NCBI GenBank assembly: GCA_007695095.1
Contig: REEL01000065.1
Location: forward strand, 1 to 33,778
DNA: 33,778 nt
DNA from: Chitinophagaceae bacterium
Lineage (GTDB): Bacteria; Bacteroidota; Bacteroidia; Chitinophagales; REEL01
Direction of reading: 5' to 3'
Positions 8,807-18,264 of the stretch are shown here, in pieces. Position 1 is the first letter of the stretch. Every line of letters begins with the position of its first letter. Under the pieces are notes generated by a model. It was not told where the DNA came from and did no database searches. It worked only from the letters and a program-made list of their open reading frames with translations. The position numbers and the translations under genes are program-made.

Positions 8807-10495
8807 TTAACGAACCACCTGAAACTTACTGTTAAAGGTTTTGTTACCGGTAGAAATCGACAAAAAGTAAACCCCCTGTATTAAATTTTCGGTATCAATA
8901 TTCAATTTTTGTTGTGTTGAAACATTAGCACTTTCTATCAGGGTTCTTCCTGTAACATCTAATACGCGAATATTCAAATCATTAAATTTATCATCTTTAA
9001 ACTCAAGAGTTAATTGATTGGATGCCGGATTAGGATACATACTAAACTTATCATCAAAAGCAGTCAAATCATTTATTACGGAATTCATAGGAGATATAAA
9101 AACATCTACATCTTCAGATAAGTTATCACAGCCATTGTCCGGATTAGTTACCATAACACTATAAGTGCCTGATTCACCATCATTTACTAAATGAACATGA
9201 GATGTTGCCCCCGGGATAATGTTATTATCAAGAAACCATTGATACTCCAGGCTTGGGTGATAAACTGCTTCTAATTCAATCGGCAAAGAGTCAAAATCTG
9301 CCGGATTAGTTTCTGTAAAACTTTCGCTTAAAATTACAGCAGCCGGTCTGCAATCAGAGGTATCTGTAATATGCTCAACAGTCCCACTTGTTAATGAAGC
9401 TATGTATAATTCACCATAAACATCCTCTCCAAAAGAGACATACTGAAAAGGTGTATAAGTACCTATAAATCCGGAAGCAAAACCGGTATCAGTTTGTTCA
9501 ACCCAGTAAAAATCGCCCTTACAATAATCTGCCGCCAGATATTTGCCGTATAAACCGTTAAAAAGAGCTCCTCTGTAAACAAACCCTCCCGTAATTGAAC
9601 CACTGCATCCGCCTCCGTAATGCTCATATTCAAAAGCAGGAAATGTATAATCAGATTCCGGACCACAATCGGTTAAATTATATGGTAAACTACCTTCATA
9701 ACATCTCCAGCCATAATTTTGGCCTCCTTCGCTATCAGCAGCCTGAAAGTTCACTTCCTCTATGGCACTTTGTCCGACATCAGCAATCCATAAATCACCG
9801 GTTACTCTGTCAAAGCTATTTCTCCAATGATTACGCAGACCAAGAGCCCAAATTTCATCAAGGGTTGATGCATCATTAAAAAAGGGATTATCTGAAGGAA
9901 CAGCATAAGGACTTCCATTGTCAACATCTATCCTAAGCATGGTGCCTAAAAAGTTTTGTGGATTTTGAGAATTATTCTGAGGGTCACCTGCACCTCCTCC
10001 GTCTCCTACCGCAATGTATAAATAACCGTCATGTCCAAACAATATATCTCCTCCATTATGATTTCCGGCCGGCTGGGAAATGGTTAAGATAACTTGCTCT
10101 GAATTCGGGTCAGCTATATCGGGATCGGAAGAATCTACACTAAATCTTGAAACTACATTGTCACCTCCCGGAGATTCTGAATAACATACATAAAAATAAC
10201 CGTTATCCTGAAAATCTGGGTGAAATGCCAGACCCAATAAACCTCTTTCACTACCGGTCATAACCTGACTTGAAATATCTAAAAATGGATTTGAAAAAAT
10301 ATCCCCATTACTATCTGAAATGTATATTACACCCGGCCTGGAAACGATAAACAAACGTTCATCATTGGCATGTTCAATTTCAATAGGATTTGATATTCCG
10401 GAAGCAAATGGAGTTAATGAAATTTGGGGTTGAGCAACCAAAAACGAAATATTTAACAGCAAACAAACTGTAAAACAAATAAATTTATTCATCAT
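8807..10495 (-). CDS. Secreted PQQ-dependent sugar dehydrogenase-like protein with T9SS sorting domain
   Basis: This belongs to the glucose/sorbosone dehydrogenase (GSDH, soluble-GDH/HHIP) beta-propeller family. A signal peptide (about residues 1-22, ending VAQ) precedes the propeller (about 25-375) with VSRPGVIYI, RGLLGLAFHPDF, GNHNGGDILFGHDGYLYIAVGDGG (split motif; His146 is at the position of the family catalytic His) and LRNHWRNSFD. An Ig/PKD-like module (about 378-468) follows, ending in paired Cys of extracellular type. The C-terminal module (about 483-562) begins FSMYPNPASN and ends GVYFLSISTGN..FQVVR, the type A sorting signal of the type IX secretion system. So the protein is secreted or attached to the cell surface. 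Actual PQQ use and substrate are not provable here; some relatives are not glucose-active. Confidence 0.9.
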   Translation of the reverse strand: MMNKFICFTVCLLLNISFLVAQPQISLTPFASGISNPIEIEHANDERLFIVSRPGVIYISDSNGDIFSNPFLDISSQVMTGSERGLLGLAFHPDFQDNGYFYVCYSESPGGDNVVSRFSVDSSDPDIADPNSEQVILTISQPAGNHNGGDILFGHDGYLYIAVGDGGGAGDPQNNSQNPQNFLGTMLRIDVDNGSPYAVPSDNPFFNDASTLDEIWALGLRNHWRNSFDRVTGDLWIADVGQSAIEEVNFQAADSEGGQNYGWRCYEGSLPYNLTDCGPESDYTFPAFEYEHYGGGCSGSITGGFVYRGALFNGLYGKYLAADYCKGDFYWVEQTDTGFASGFIGTYTPFQYVSFGEDVYGELYIASLTSGTVEHITDTSDCRPAAVILSESFTETNPADFDSLPIELEAVYHPSLEYQWFLDNNIIPGATSHVHLVNDGESGTYSVMVTNPDNGCDNLSEDVDVFISPMNSVINDLTAFDDKFSMYPNPASNQLTLEFKDDKFNDLNIRVLDVTGRTLIESANVSTQQKLNIDTENLIQGVYFLSISTGNKTFNSKFQVVR

Positions 10496-10584
10496 ATTTT
10501 AAATTTAAGATTAATGTATTATTATTAACTAAATGTAATATACAAAAAAATCTTAAATACTGTGAATTATAATTTCATCTTTGT

Positions 10585-11817
10585 TTAATTCCAAAGTAAT
10601 TTCCAATAAAAAGAAGGTTTTTTAAACTCCTGCCTTAAATCTATATCTTCAAACATGCAGGAAATAGTATCTCTCAGCGTTTCATTTCGGGAGGCTTTAT
10701 TGACCACATAATTAAAGAGCCAGGGAAATTTAACAAGTCTTTGCATAGTATAGCTTAATTTTAGCTCACTCCACAATCTGTCATACACCAATGTATCGTA
10801 TTTACTTAAAAAGTCAGCGTTTGTTTTGTTTTGGGCTATTGCTTCACAGATAGTTTCTGCAGCAAGCTTTCCGGAAAACATTGCATTTCCGATTCCTTCT
10901 CCTGTAAAAGGATCTATCAATGATGCCGCATCTCCTATTAACAGATAATTATCTCCTGAAAGTTTTCTTTTTACGGAACCCAGCGGTAATCCAAAGCCTT
11001 TAACCGACCCTTCTAATTCAGCATTTTGAAAACGATCTTTGATGGTTGGAGCGTTTTCTATGATTTCATTCAGTAAGTGCTTTAAATTTATTTTTTTCTC
11101 TGAAATCTTATCGCTTCTCATGCCAAGTCCAATATTTGCCATACCATTTGGGAGCGGAAAAATCCAAAAATATCCGGGCAGTACATCTTTTAAAAAGTGC
11201 AGCTCAATAAAATTCTCAATATCCATCCCTTCCACTCCTTTGTAATAGGCTCTGATTCCGGCACAGTAATACTTTGGTACCTGCTTGAAACCGTGAAATT
11301 TAGCCAATTTTGAATGAGCTCCATCAGCACCAATAACATAATCTGCCAACTGTTTATTACCGTTTGAAAAACAAACTTCCAACTGATTTTCAACCCTGTT
11401 GTAATTAGTAATTTCAGAATTTTGAATAAACTCTATATTGGGATGTTTCAGCAGTTTTTCAACTAAAAAATTATCGAAATCTAAACGCTTAGAAATAAAC
11501 CCGGGAGCCGGATCCTGCATACTAAATGCTTTTTTGAACGGAATTCTCAGTGAGTTTTTATTCGGTGCAAAAAAATGAACCCCATACGAACCGATTTGCT
11601 TTTCAAAAGCACGCAATTCATCTAAACAATGCGGAGCAACCTGTTTTAAAACTTCAACAACTTTACCACTTAAAGCATCTCCGCAAATTTTGTCTCGCGG
11701 GAAAAGGGCTTTATCATGCAATTCCACTAAAACTCCTTTTTCAGCTAACACATAGGCAGCTATAACTCCTCCCGGCCCTGCACCTGATACTATAACCCTT
11801 GTTTTCTTATCTTTCAA
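10585..11817 (-). CDS. Geranylgeranyl-reductase-family FAD-dependent oxidoreductase (TTG start)
   Basis: A flavoprotein of the PHBH/geranylgeranyl reductase fold. The N-terminus carries the dinucleotide-binding GAGPGG (Gly12-Gly17), then the family segment FPRDKICGDALSG, a mid FAD motif VIGADGAHS, and the second FAD motif LIGDAASLIDPFTGEGIGNAM. Family members reduce isoprenoid double bonds (chlorophyll side chain, archaeal lipids, menaquinone) or hydroxylate aromatics; which applies is not visible. The start is TTG at 11817, overlapping the TGA of the upstream outer-membrane protein gene by 4 nt (TTGA), so the two are translationally coupled. It is the last gene of a lipoprotein-barrel-flavoprotein operon, an odd partner for two envelope proteins and perhaps a sign of lipid or quinone modification there. 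Confidence 0.85.
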   Translation of the reverse strand: MKDKKTRVIVSGAGPGGVIAAYVLAEKGVLVELHDKALFPRDKICGDALSGKVVEVLKQVAPHCLDELRAFEKQIGSYGVHFFAPNKNSLRIPFKKAFSMQDPAPGFISKRLDFDNFLVEKLLKHPNIEFIQNSEITNYNRVENQLEVCFSNGNKQLADYVIGADGAHSKLAKFHGFKQVPKYYCAGIRAYYKGVEGMDIENFIELHFLKDVLPGYFWIFPLPNGMANIGLGMRSDKISEKKINLKHLLNEIIENAPTIKDRFQNAELEGSVKGFGLPLGSVKRKLSGDNYLLIGDAASLIDPFTGEGIGNAMFSGKLAAETICEAIAQNKTNADFLSKYDTLVYDRLWSELKLSYTMQRLVKFPWLFNYVVNKASRNETLRDTISCMFEDIDLRQEFKKPSFYWKLLWN

Positions 11818-13088
11818 AACTTAATAGTAGATTTTAAATAAGCACTTCCCGAAGAAAAATGATTAGAAAAAAGAAGTCCGTTGATAGAGTTGCTTCCTAC
11901 TGAGATTAAAAAATTAGGCGAACTAAACTCAACTTCTAAGCCGGACAGATAACCCGACATAGTTGAAAAAGCAAATGACTTATGAATATTGAGTTTAGAT
12001 ACGGGTTGGTAAGAAGCTCCGGCCCAGAAAATACCGGAATTTTTAAAACTACTTCTATACTGAACTCCTCCTGAAAGAGCAAAAAACTCCCAACTGCTGT
12101 GACCTCCCCGAAGATCAATAACTGTAGGATTTGCTGAACGGTGGTTGGACAATTCACTTTGAGGGAAGTAAGTATTGTTTACGGAATCTATATAATCATT
12201 AAAAAAATCAGGATTATCCAAATCAAAAATTTGTGGAACAAATATGCCCTGAAAGTCAATTATAGTATCTGCCTGCAGCCGGCTGTTATCTTTCCAGTTG
12301 ATAAATCCAAGACCGGATACTGTTGCAGAAACATAGTAGTCTGTAGTTTTCACTCCGGCATTTAACGTAAAATCCATACCAAAGCCGTTCCATATTCCCG
12401 GGTGGATGCCCTGATCTGAATTTTCTATCATAGAAAAATCATAATCAAGAGTCAGGCTTTCGCCTAAAGGAGCTGTGAATAATTCAGCTTTTTCTACATC
12501 CACAGAAATATACTGCAATCCTTGAAGCAGGCTCCCTTTTATTCCTGTAAAAAAAGTAAAAGATTCGTTAATCTCTTTAGTGCCACCATAGAAAAGCTGC
12601 CATTCGTTAAAAACTCTTTGTTCAAAATTTCCCGGTCCTATAAATGCGGTTTTATCCTCAAAACTTTTGTTCCCATACAAAGCCAAGTTTACTGCATCTT
12701 CAGAGAAAACACCTCTAAAATCCTGTACATTTTTAAAACCAATTCCTAAAATACTTTTATCAAACAAAAATGATTTTTGAGGTTGATAGAAATAAGTCGC
12801 TCCAAAATTCCAGTTTAACTTAAAAGGATTACTTTCCTTCAAATCATTTGCTGTCACAGACTTTTCATCTTCATCCAGAAATCTGTTAAAAAGAATACTA
12901 TAATTTATATTGTGTTTTAAAGCATTGGAAAAGCTATGATAATCGCCATGAAGGACTATGGTATGTTTTTTATCAAACACATTTTCATTATGAAAATCGG
13001 GCATTTCCATAAACTCGGATTTCAGAAAATTCCCTCCCTGTAAAGACAGATTTAAAGCAAAAAGTATTATAAAAAGTATTAAACGCAT
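11814..13088 (-). CDS. Outer-membrane beta-barrel protein (DUF5723-like)
   Basis: A 424-residue protein with a signal peptide (about residues 1-18) and many alternating hydrophobic/aromatic strands, e.g. FNWNFGATYFYQP-type and SGIFWAGASYQPV segments, ending in a terminal strand SAYLKSTIKF with C-terminal Phe, as expected for an outer-membrane barrel. The overall pattern (HSFSNALKHNINYSIL, GTKEINESFTFFTGIKGSLLQGL, WNGFGMDFTLNAGV, spread over the chain) matches my recollection of DUF5723 proteins, which resemble PorV/FadL-type barrels; this family assignment is tentative. It lies 23 bp after the lipoprotein gene and overlaps the flavoprotein gene by 4 nt. Likely role: a surface barrel partnering the upstream lipoprotein. 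Function is unknown. Confidence 0.75.
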   Translation of the reverse strand: MRLILFIILFALNLSLQGGNFLKSEFMEMPDFHNENVFDKKHTIVLHGDYHSFSNALKHNINYSILFNRFLDEDEKSVTANDLKESNPFKLNWNFGATYFYQPQKSFLFDKSILGIGFKNVQDFRGVFSEDAVNLALYGNKSFEDKTAFIGPGNFEQRVFNEWQLFYGGTKEINESFTFFTGIKGSLLQGLQYISVDVEKAELFTAPLGESLTLDYDFSMIENSDQGIHPGIWNGFGMDFTLNAGVKTTDYYVSATVSGLGFINWKDNSRLQADTIIDFQGIFVPQIFDLDNPDFFNDYIDSVNNTYFPQSELSNHRSANPTVIDLRGGHSSWEFFALSGGVQYRSSFKNSGIFWAGASYQPVSKLNIHKSFAFSTMSGYLSGLEVEFSSPNFLISVGSNSINGLLFSNHFSSGSAYLKSTIKF

Positions 13089-13111
13089 TGAATTTTCCGG
13101 CTGCTAAGTTT

Positions 13112-14743
13112 TTAAAATAAAGACCCTGAATTGTATTTAAAATCCGCTGTCAGCTTGACTTTTAGTTTATTGTTATCATAAAGTCGAACAAAATTATCAT
13201 TGCAAAAAGTAGAAACCGGCGTATTCAAAGTAGCGATAACAACTGCTTTTTCAACATTCTTCCAAATTTCTATATCCTCTTTACTCAAAGGTGCAGATAG
13301 CAAAGAACGCTTTGATTCTTCCGTTTTGCAATCCGGGCCGGGTTCAGCTCCAATTGCCTGCATCCCTTTAAAATATTCTTTAAGTACATCTCCGTTTTCA
13401 TTTAAAAAAGCAACTGTTATACTGAAATCCAGCGGAAAACTGTTATCCGTTATTAAATGTAACTTGCCGGTTTCCAAACCTCTTAGCTCACGTGCAATTT
13501 CCTCCGGGTTAAAATCAATTGTATCAATCAGCATTAGAGATTCCAATTTAATAGCAAGCGGGATTTCCAAATCCATAAATACTTTTAACTCACTATTCAA
13601 ATAAGCGAAATCCTGATAATTAAATAAATTCATGGAAGGATTAATCAACACATCAAAATCATATTCAATAGTTTGCGGAAGAGTTTGTAAAAAGAGATTC
13701 AGATTAGAGTTTTGCTCATCGAGATTCAAATTCGACTTTCCAACAATAAACGGATTATCAAGTGCCCTGCTTATGCTAAGTCCTTGCTGCAATTGAGCTG
13801 AACTTAACTCTACCTGTTGTCCGCGACCAATAGCTTTTAATTTATTCACAATTACTTCTCCCTCAATACCAAAACCATTTTCTACTCTAAGATTTATAGC
13901 CGCAGCTTCTAAAAATAATTTTCCGGATTTAACTATATCAAAGACTTCTGTATCCAACACTTCTAAATCGCTGCTGATGGTATCACTGCCTAAGTATCCT
14001 TTTACATATTCCGGAACTATATTTTGAATTTTATAGGTAATTCTCAGACTGTCAGTAGGCTGTATAATACCGATTGGGCTTTGAGCTCTTATTTTTCCTT
14101 TTAAAATTTGTTGAAAAGTATTGAATTGATTATTCTGAGGTCCTTTTAAATTCAGATTAAAACCTGAAATATCGAAGATTTCACTCTTGCTGACAGTACC
14201 GGAGGCTCCCGGTGGCGGAAGAACAGTCTCCAAAAACAGCGGATTGCCGTTATCATCAGTAGCTGCCGGAAGTGAATATTCAAAAAAGAGAGAGTCTGAA
14301 ATTGTACTGCTCATTTCTACCGTAATCTGACCTTCCTTGATGCGAACAAAAGTAATTTCAGGGCCATCTAAATCATAAGTTGTTGACTCTTGAATATCAA
14401 TCACAGTAAATAAAGTAGATGCATTTCCGGAAAAATAACTTCCATGTGCATACTTACCACCCTGCAGCAATGAATCCAGATTAAAGAAATAAGTCAATGA
14501 TGTGTCAGGTATTTGCAATAAATCGTCCTGCAAATTAAAATTCAACACCTCCTCACTTACCACTATTCTTAACAGCCCGTCTGAATCTGTCTGAACGTAT
14601 TCATCACCGGCAATTTCCCTGACACCCAATTCTGTAGAAAATACAGGTATTAGCCAGTCAGTATCCCATCCGCTTTTATCATCCGGTTTACAAGACAACA
14701 AAAAAAGGCTCAAAAAAAAGAATGTTAGTAATTGCTTAACCAA
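13112..14743 (-). CDS. Uncharacterised large lipoprotein (TTG start)
   Basis: A lipoprotein signal peptide ends in LFLLSC with the acylated Cys at residue 18, followed by KPDDKSGWDTDWLIPVFSTELG. The remaining roughly 520 residues are beta-rich with many asparagine, serine and aspartate residues, and I recognise no catalytic motif. Lipoproteins with the WDT..LIP opening next to DUF5723-type barrels recur in Bacteroidota as far as I recall. The start is TTG at 14743: an in-frame stop lies immediately upstream and no ATG exists before the hydrophobic signal core, so TTG is needed for a signal peptide. Two Cys near the C-terminus (GPDCKTEE and STFCND) could form a disulfide. It is the first gene of a three-gene operon and likely sits on the outer membrane. 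Confidence 0.75.
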   Translation of the reverse strand: MVKQLLTFFFLSLFLLSCKPDDKSGWDTDWLIPVFSTELGVREIAGDEYVQTDSDGLLRIVVSEEVLNFNLQDDLLQIPDTSLTYFFNLDSLLQGGKYAHGSYFSGNASTLFTVIDIQESTTYDLDGPEITFVRIKEGQITVEMSSTISDSLFFEYSLPAATDDNGNPLFLETVLPPPGASGTVSKSEIFDISGFNLNLKGPQNNQFNTFQQILKGKIRAQSPIGIIQPTDSLRITYKIQNIVPEYVKGYLGSDTISSDLEVLDTEVFDIVKSGKLFLEAAAINLRVENGFGIEGEVIVNKLKAIGRGQQVELSSAQLQQGLSISRALDNPFIVGKSNLNLDEQNSNLNLFLQTLPQTIEYDFDVLINPSMNLFNYQDFAYLNSELKVFMDLEIPLAIKLESLMLIDTIDFNPEEIARELRGLETGKLHLITDNSFPLDFSITVAFLNENGDVLKEYFKGMQAIGAEPGPDCKTEESKRSLLSAPLSKEDIEIWKNVEKAVVIATLNTPVSTFCNDNFVRLYDNNKLKVKLTADFKYNSGSLF

Positions 14744-14937
14744 TTAGTAATAATTTTAACCTTCTGAGTAAACTCTAAATACAGATATTTATTTGAAAAG
14801 CATCACTCAGAATTCTTACACAATTATAGAGAATTTTACATCGATTTAATTTTTTTAGCTTAAAAATATCTTTTTAGCAGTTTTTTTAGAATTTTGAAGT
14901 ATCATGCAAAACATCAACACACTTTAACACTAAGTAC

Positions 14938-17349
14938 ATGTTTCAAAAACTTTGTTCCTTATTATTAATTATTTTTTCGGCTATTTGTCTGATAAAACCT
15001 TTATCTGCTGAAGAAATCAAGCAAACTATCAGAGGGGTGGTTATAGACAGTGAAAGTAATTTCCCGCTTTACGGAGCAACTGTAGCTGCTTATAATGCCG
15101 GTGGATTGCTGGTAAAAGGAGCCGGAACCGACGAAAAAGGAGCTTTTGCAATCCGTGATATACCGGTAGGTAGATATACTCTTGTTGTTAACTACCTGGG
15201 TTATAATGAACAACTCATTCCCAATGTAGTATTGATTTCAGCCAGAGAGACCATACTTGAAATACCACTTACAGCATCTGCTTTTGAAATGGATGAGGTT
15301 GAAGTCAGGTCTTCAGTGGGAGAATTTTCAGCAATTAATGAAATGACCACCTTAAGTGCCAGAGTTTTTGCTGTTGAAGAAGCAGAAAGATATGCCGGAA
15401 GCAGAGGAGACCCTGCCCGAATGGCTGCAAATTTTGCCGGAGTAGCCGGTGGAAATGACAATAGTAATGATATCGTCATCAGAGGAAATTCACCTTTGGG
15501 TGTTTTATGGCGATTGGAAAATGTAAACATTCCGAATCCTAATCATTTCGGGGTTTCCGGAAATACCGGTGGCCCGGTGACTATTTTGAATCAACGACTA
15601 CTTTCGAACTCTGATTTTATAACCGGAGCCTTCCCTGCTGAATATGGAAATAGTATAGCCGGTGTTTTTGATTTAAGAATGAGAAACGGGAATAATCAAA
15701 ATCATGAATTTTCAGGACAATTTGGGTTTTTAGGTACTGAGTTAATGGCTGAAGGACCTATTTCAAAGGGCAGTTCTTCTTATTTGGTAAACTACAGATA
15801 CTCTACACTTGCAATTTTTCAAGCTTTGGGGATTAGCATTGGTACCGATGCAGTACCTCAATATCAGGACTTTTCCTTTCGATTAAACTTTCCATTTGAA
15901 AACAATTTAAATCTTTCAGTTTTCGGAATTGGCGGTTTGAGTGGAATTGATATCATCAACAGCGATATAAGCTCCCCGGAAGATATTGGTATTTATGGTG
16001 ATGAAAATTTGGACGAACAATTTCGTTCCGGCATGGGAGTGACCGGGCTAAGATTAAGTGGTTCCCCAAGCATAAACACCTATTATACCGGGACTCTTTC
16101 TACTTCAGTTGAATATCAATCAAATGAACTCGAAACGATTTACAGGCGGCCGGATACAAATGTGATTATTGTAGATTCCATAAGTTTAAACAATGCATAT
16201 CGTTTTATTCAACAAAAACATTCAGCTTCTTTTAATCTGAATCACAGGCTAAATTCAAGAAACCTCATAAGGACAGGCATTTACAACGATATCTATCAAT
16301 ATAATTTTACAGATAGCTTATTAAACCCAATTGAAAATAAATTTTACAACAGAGTAATGGCTGATGGAAGTTTTGCTTTAATTCAACCTTACCTTCAGTG
16401 GCAGTTTAAAATATTAGAAAATTTAACTTTAAATAGCGGTATACACGGACAGTTCCTTAGTCTAAATAATAGCTATGCCGTTGAACCGAGAGTAGGTCTC
16501 CGATGGCAGTTTAGAAGAGGTCAATCTCTGAATTTCGGTAGTGGGCTGCACAGCCAGATGTTACCTGCATATATTTATTTCGCAGACACAAATCCATTAT
16601 CTGAAGAAACGAATATGCTCAATAAAGACATTGATTTTTTGAGGAGCCTGCATTTAGTAGCAGGATATGACAATCGAATTTCCCGATTTTTACGCATGCG
16701 TGTAGAGGCTTATTATCAGCACCTGTATAATGTGCCGGTTGAAAAAAGTCCAAGTGCCTATTCTGTTTTAAACCAGGGAGATGATTTAAATAGATTTTTT
16801 CCTGATGAATTAGAAAATACAGGCACAGGCAGAAACTATGGAGTGGAATTAACGGTAGAAAAGCTTTTTAACAGTAATTATTTTATCCTTTTTACGGGAA
16901 CTCTTTTTGATTCAAAATACGAGGGGAGTGACGGAAATACTTACAATACAGTTTTTAACAGCAATTTTGTAATGAATCTCTTAGGAGGTTGGGAAAAAAG
17001 TGTAGGGACAAGGAATCGTTCAAATATTGGAATTTCAGGGGGAATTACTTTTGCCGGTGGGAAAAGACATACACCTTTAGATTTGGAGCTATCTGAACAA
17101 GCAGGAACTGCTGTCTTTATAGATTCTTTAACAAATAGCAGACAGTTTAGAAATTATTTCCGGGCGGATGTAAGATTTAACTACAGGATTAATACTGAAA
17201 GATTTACCCATGAGTTAGGCCTTGATCTGGTCAATGTTTTAAATAATAAAAATGTTTTCAGACAAAGCTATACCGGAGGGAATCCCCCTTTAAGAGAAGA
17301 ATATCAGTTAGGGTTTTTACCGATTTTCTATTATAGAATTGATTTTTAA
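14938..17349 (+). CDS. TonB-dependent receptor with carboxypeptidase-regulatory-like domain
   Basis: An outer-membrane importer energised by TonB. The order is a signal peptide (about 1-24), a CarboxypepD_reg-like domain (about 30-115: IRGVVIDSESNFPLYGATVAA, then GAFAIRDIPVGRYTLVVNYLGY), a plug (about 130-240: VAGGNDNSNDIVIRGNSP, GAFPAEYGNSIAGVFDLR), then a long barrel ending in GFLPIFYYRIDF with a C-terminal aromatic. At 803 residues it is smaller than SusC-type receptors, and no SusD gene is adjacent, so it is not a typical polysaccharide-utilisation receptor. The substrate is unknown. The gene is divergent from the lipoprotein operon over 194 bp and ends 1 bp from the stop of the convergent LRR gene. 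Confidence 0.92.
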   Translation: MFQKLCSLLLIIFSAICLIKPLSAEEIKQTIRGVVIDSESNFPLYGATVAAYNAGGLLVKGAGTDEKGAFAIRDIPVGRYTLVVNYLGYNEQLIPNVVLISARETILEIPLTASAFEMDEVEVRSSVGEFSAINEMTTLSARVFAVEEAERYAGSRGDPARMAANFAGVAGGNDNSNDIVIRGNSPLGVLWRLENVNIPNPNHFGVSGNTGGPVTILNQRLLSNSDFITGAFPAEYGNSIAGVFDLRMRNGNNQNHEFSGQFGFLGTELMAEGPISKGSSSYLVNYRYSTLAIFQALGISIGTDAVPQYQDFSFRLNFPFENNLNLSVFGIGGLSGIDIINSDISSPEDIGIYGDENLDEQFRSGMGVTGLRLSGSPSINTYYTGTLSTSVEYQSNELETIYRRPDTNVIIVDSISLNNAYRFIQQKHSASFNLNHRLNSRNLIRTGIYNDIYQYNFTDSLLNPIENKFYNRVMADGSFALIQPYLQWQFKILENLTLNSGIHGQFLSLNNSYAVEPRVGLRWQFRRGQSLNFGSGLHSQMLPAYIYFADTNPLSEETNMLNKDIDFLRSLHLVAGYDNRISRFLRMRVEAYYQHLYNVPVEKSPSAYSVLNQGDDLNRFFPDELENTGTGRNYGVELTVEKLFNSNYFILFTGTLFDSKYEGSDGNTYNTVFNSNFVMNLLGGWEKSVGTRNRSNIGISGGITFAGGKRHTPLDLELSEQAGTAVFIDSLTNSRQFRNYFRADVRFNYRINTERFTHELGLDLVNVLNNKNVFRQSYTGGNPPLREEYQLGFLPIFYYRIDF

Positions 17350-17350
17350 A

Positions 17351-18100
17351 TCAACGGTAAATTAATCTGAATCTGTATGATGGTTTCATCAGCAGACAAT
17401 AGGGGATGATTGTTAATTGATCTACCACTAAAACCTCAAGATTATGCATATTGCAAAATTCATCGGGAACTTCAAGCAACATGCCACTTCTGCTGATATC
17501 TAAGGTAATCAGTCCATCAAGATTTGTTATACCTTCCGGAAGTTTACTAAGGTGGTTCCTTCCAATAATAAGCGTTTGCAGATGAAATAAATCCTCAATA
17601 CTCTCAGGTATTTCATTTAATTGATTATCCTGTAAATACAAATGCCTTAGATTTTCAAAGTCACCTATGCTCTCCGGCAATTTTGAGAGATTATTATGAT
17701 TTAGCTTAAGTTCTTCTAAATAATCGAGCTGAGATATTTCTTCAGGTATTTCATTAAGGTGATTGAATTGCAGGGATAGCTCGCGAAGATTTTCCAAATC
17801 ACCGATTTCAGGAGGCAGGCTTTTTAAATTATTTCTGCTTACTACTAACCTTTGCAAATTTTTTAAATTACCTATTTCAGGTGGAAGTGTTTCCAATTGA
17901 TTTCTAAAAAGGACTAAGGTTTCAAGATTTACAAACAACCCTATATCACCCGGCAATTCTTTTATATTTTGTCGGCTAAGATTTAAATGAATTACATTTT
18001 CCGGATTTCTGAAAGCAGCATCCAGATTTCTGTGAGCTCTACATGAGTTAAGCAAAATACAAATGCAGATACAGGATAAAACTAAACCTATTCTTTTCAT
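17351..18100 (-). CDS. Leucine-rich-repeat lipoprotein
   Basis: A short lipoprotein: signal peptide ending ILLNSC, then about eight tandem 23-residue leucine-rich repeats with the bacterial/Ras-group LRR consensus LxxLxLxxNxLxxLPxxIGxLxN (for example LETLVLFRNQLETLP and LRELSLQFNHLNEIP). The last repeat is one residue longer (around SRSGMLLEVPDEF), and a non-repeat cap follows with YCLLMKPSYRF. LRR proteins bind other proteins, and this one would act on the outside of the cell envelope. The stop lies 1 bp from the stop of the convergent TonB receptor gene, so no intergenic terminator separates them and the transcripts probably overlap. The partner is unknown. Confidence 0.88.
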   Translation of the reverse strand: MKRIGLVLSCICICILLNSCRAHRNLDAAFRNPENVIHLNLSRQNIKELPGDIGLFVNLETLVLFRNQLETLPPEIGNLKNLQRLVVSRNNLKSLPPEIGDLENLRELSLQFNHLNEIPEEISQLDYLEELKLNHNNLSKLPESIGDFENLRHLYLQDNQLNEIPESIEDLFHLQTLIIGRNHLSKLPEGITNLDGLITLDISRSGMLLEVPDEFCNMHNLEVLVVDQLTIIPYCLLMKPSYRFRLIYR

Positions 18101-18140
18101 ACTTTTGTAATAATAAAAAACTTTTATTAAACATTAATTA

Positions 18141-18148
18141 CAAATTTA
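18141..18148 (-). promoter_or_regulatory. Putative -7 promoter element for the LRR lipoprotein
   Basis: The minus strand reads TAAATTTG (TAnnTTTG), 41 bp upstream of the ATG. The surroundings are very A/T-rich, so a chance match cannot be excluded. Confidence 0.4.
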
Positions 18149-18264
18149 ACATCTTTTTTCTTTATATTTAAGCCTTAGATAAAAAGGAATTAAAATTAAT
18201 AAAGAAACAATAGATTTAAACTTTTCTACTATTAATAAGTTAACTGATTATAAAAAACAAAACT

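Noticed and set aside
13200-13604. 134-residue frame on the plus strand inside the lipoprotein gene
   Set aside because: It lies wholly within the strongly supported minus-strand lipoprotein and its Ser/Lys-rich composition mirrors the opposite strand. No protein-like motif was seen.
15201-15530. 109-residue frame on the minus strand inside the TonB receptor gene
   Set aside because: It is the antisense shadow of the receptor's plug region; the receptor has clear homology and this frame does not.
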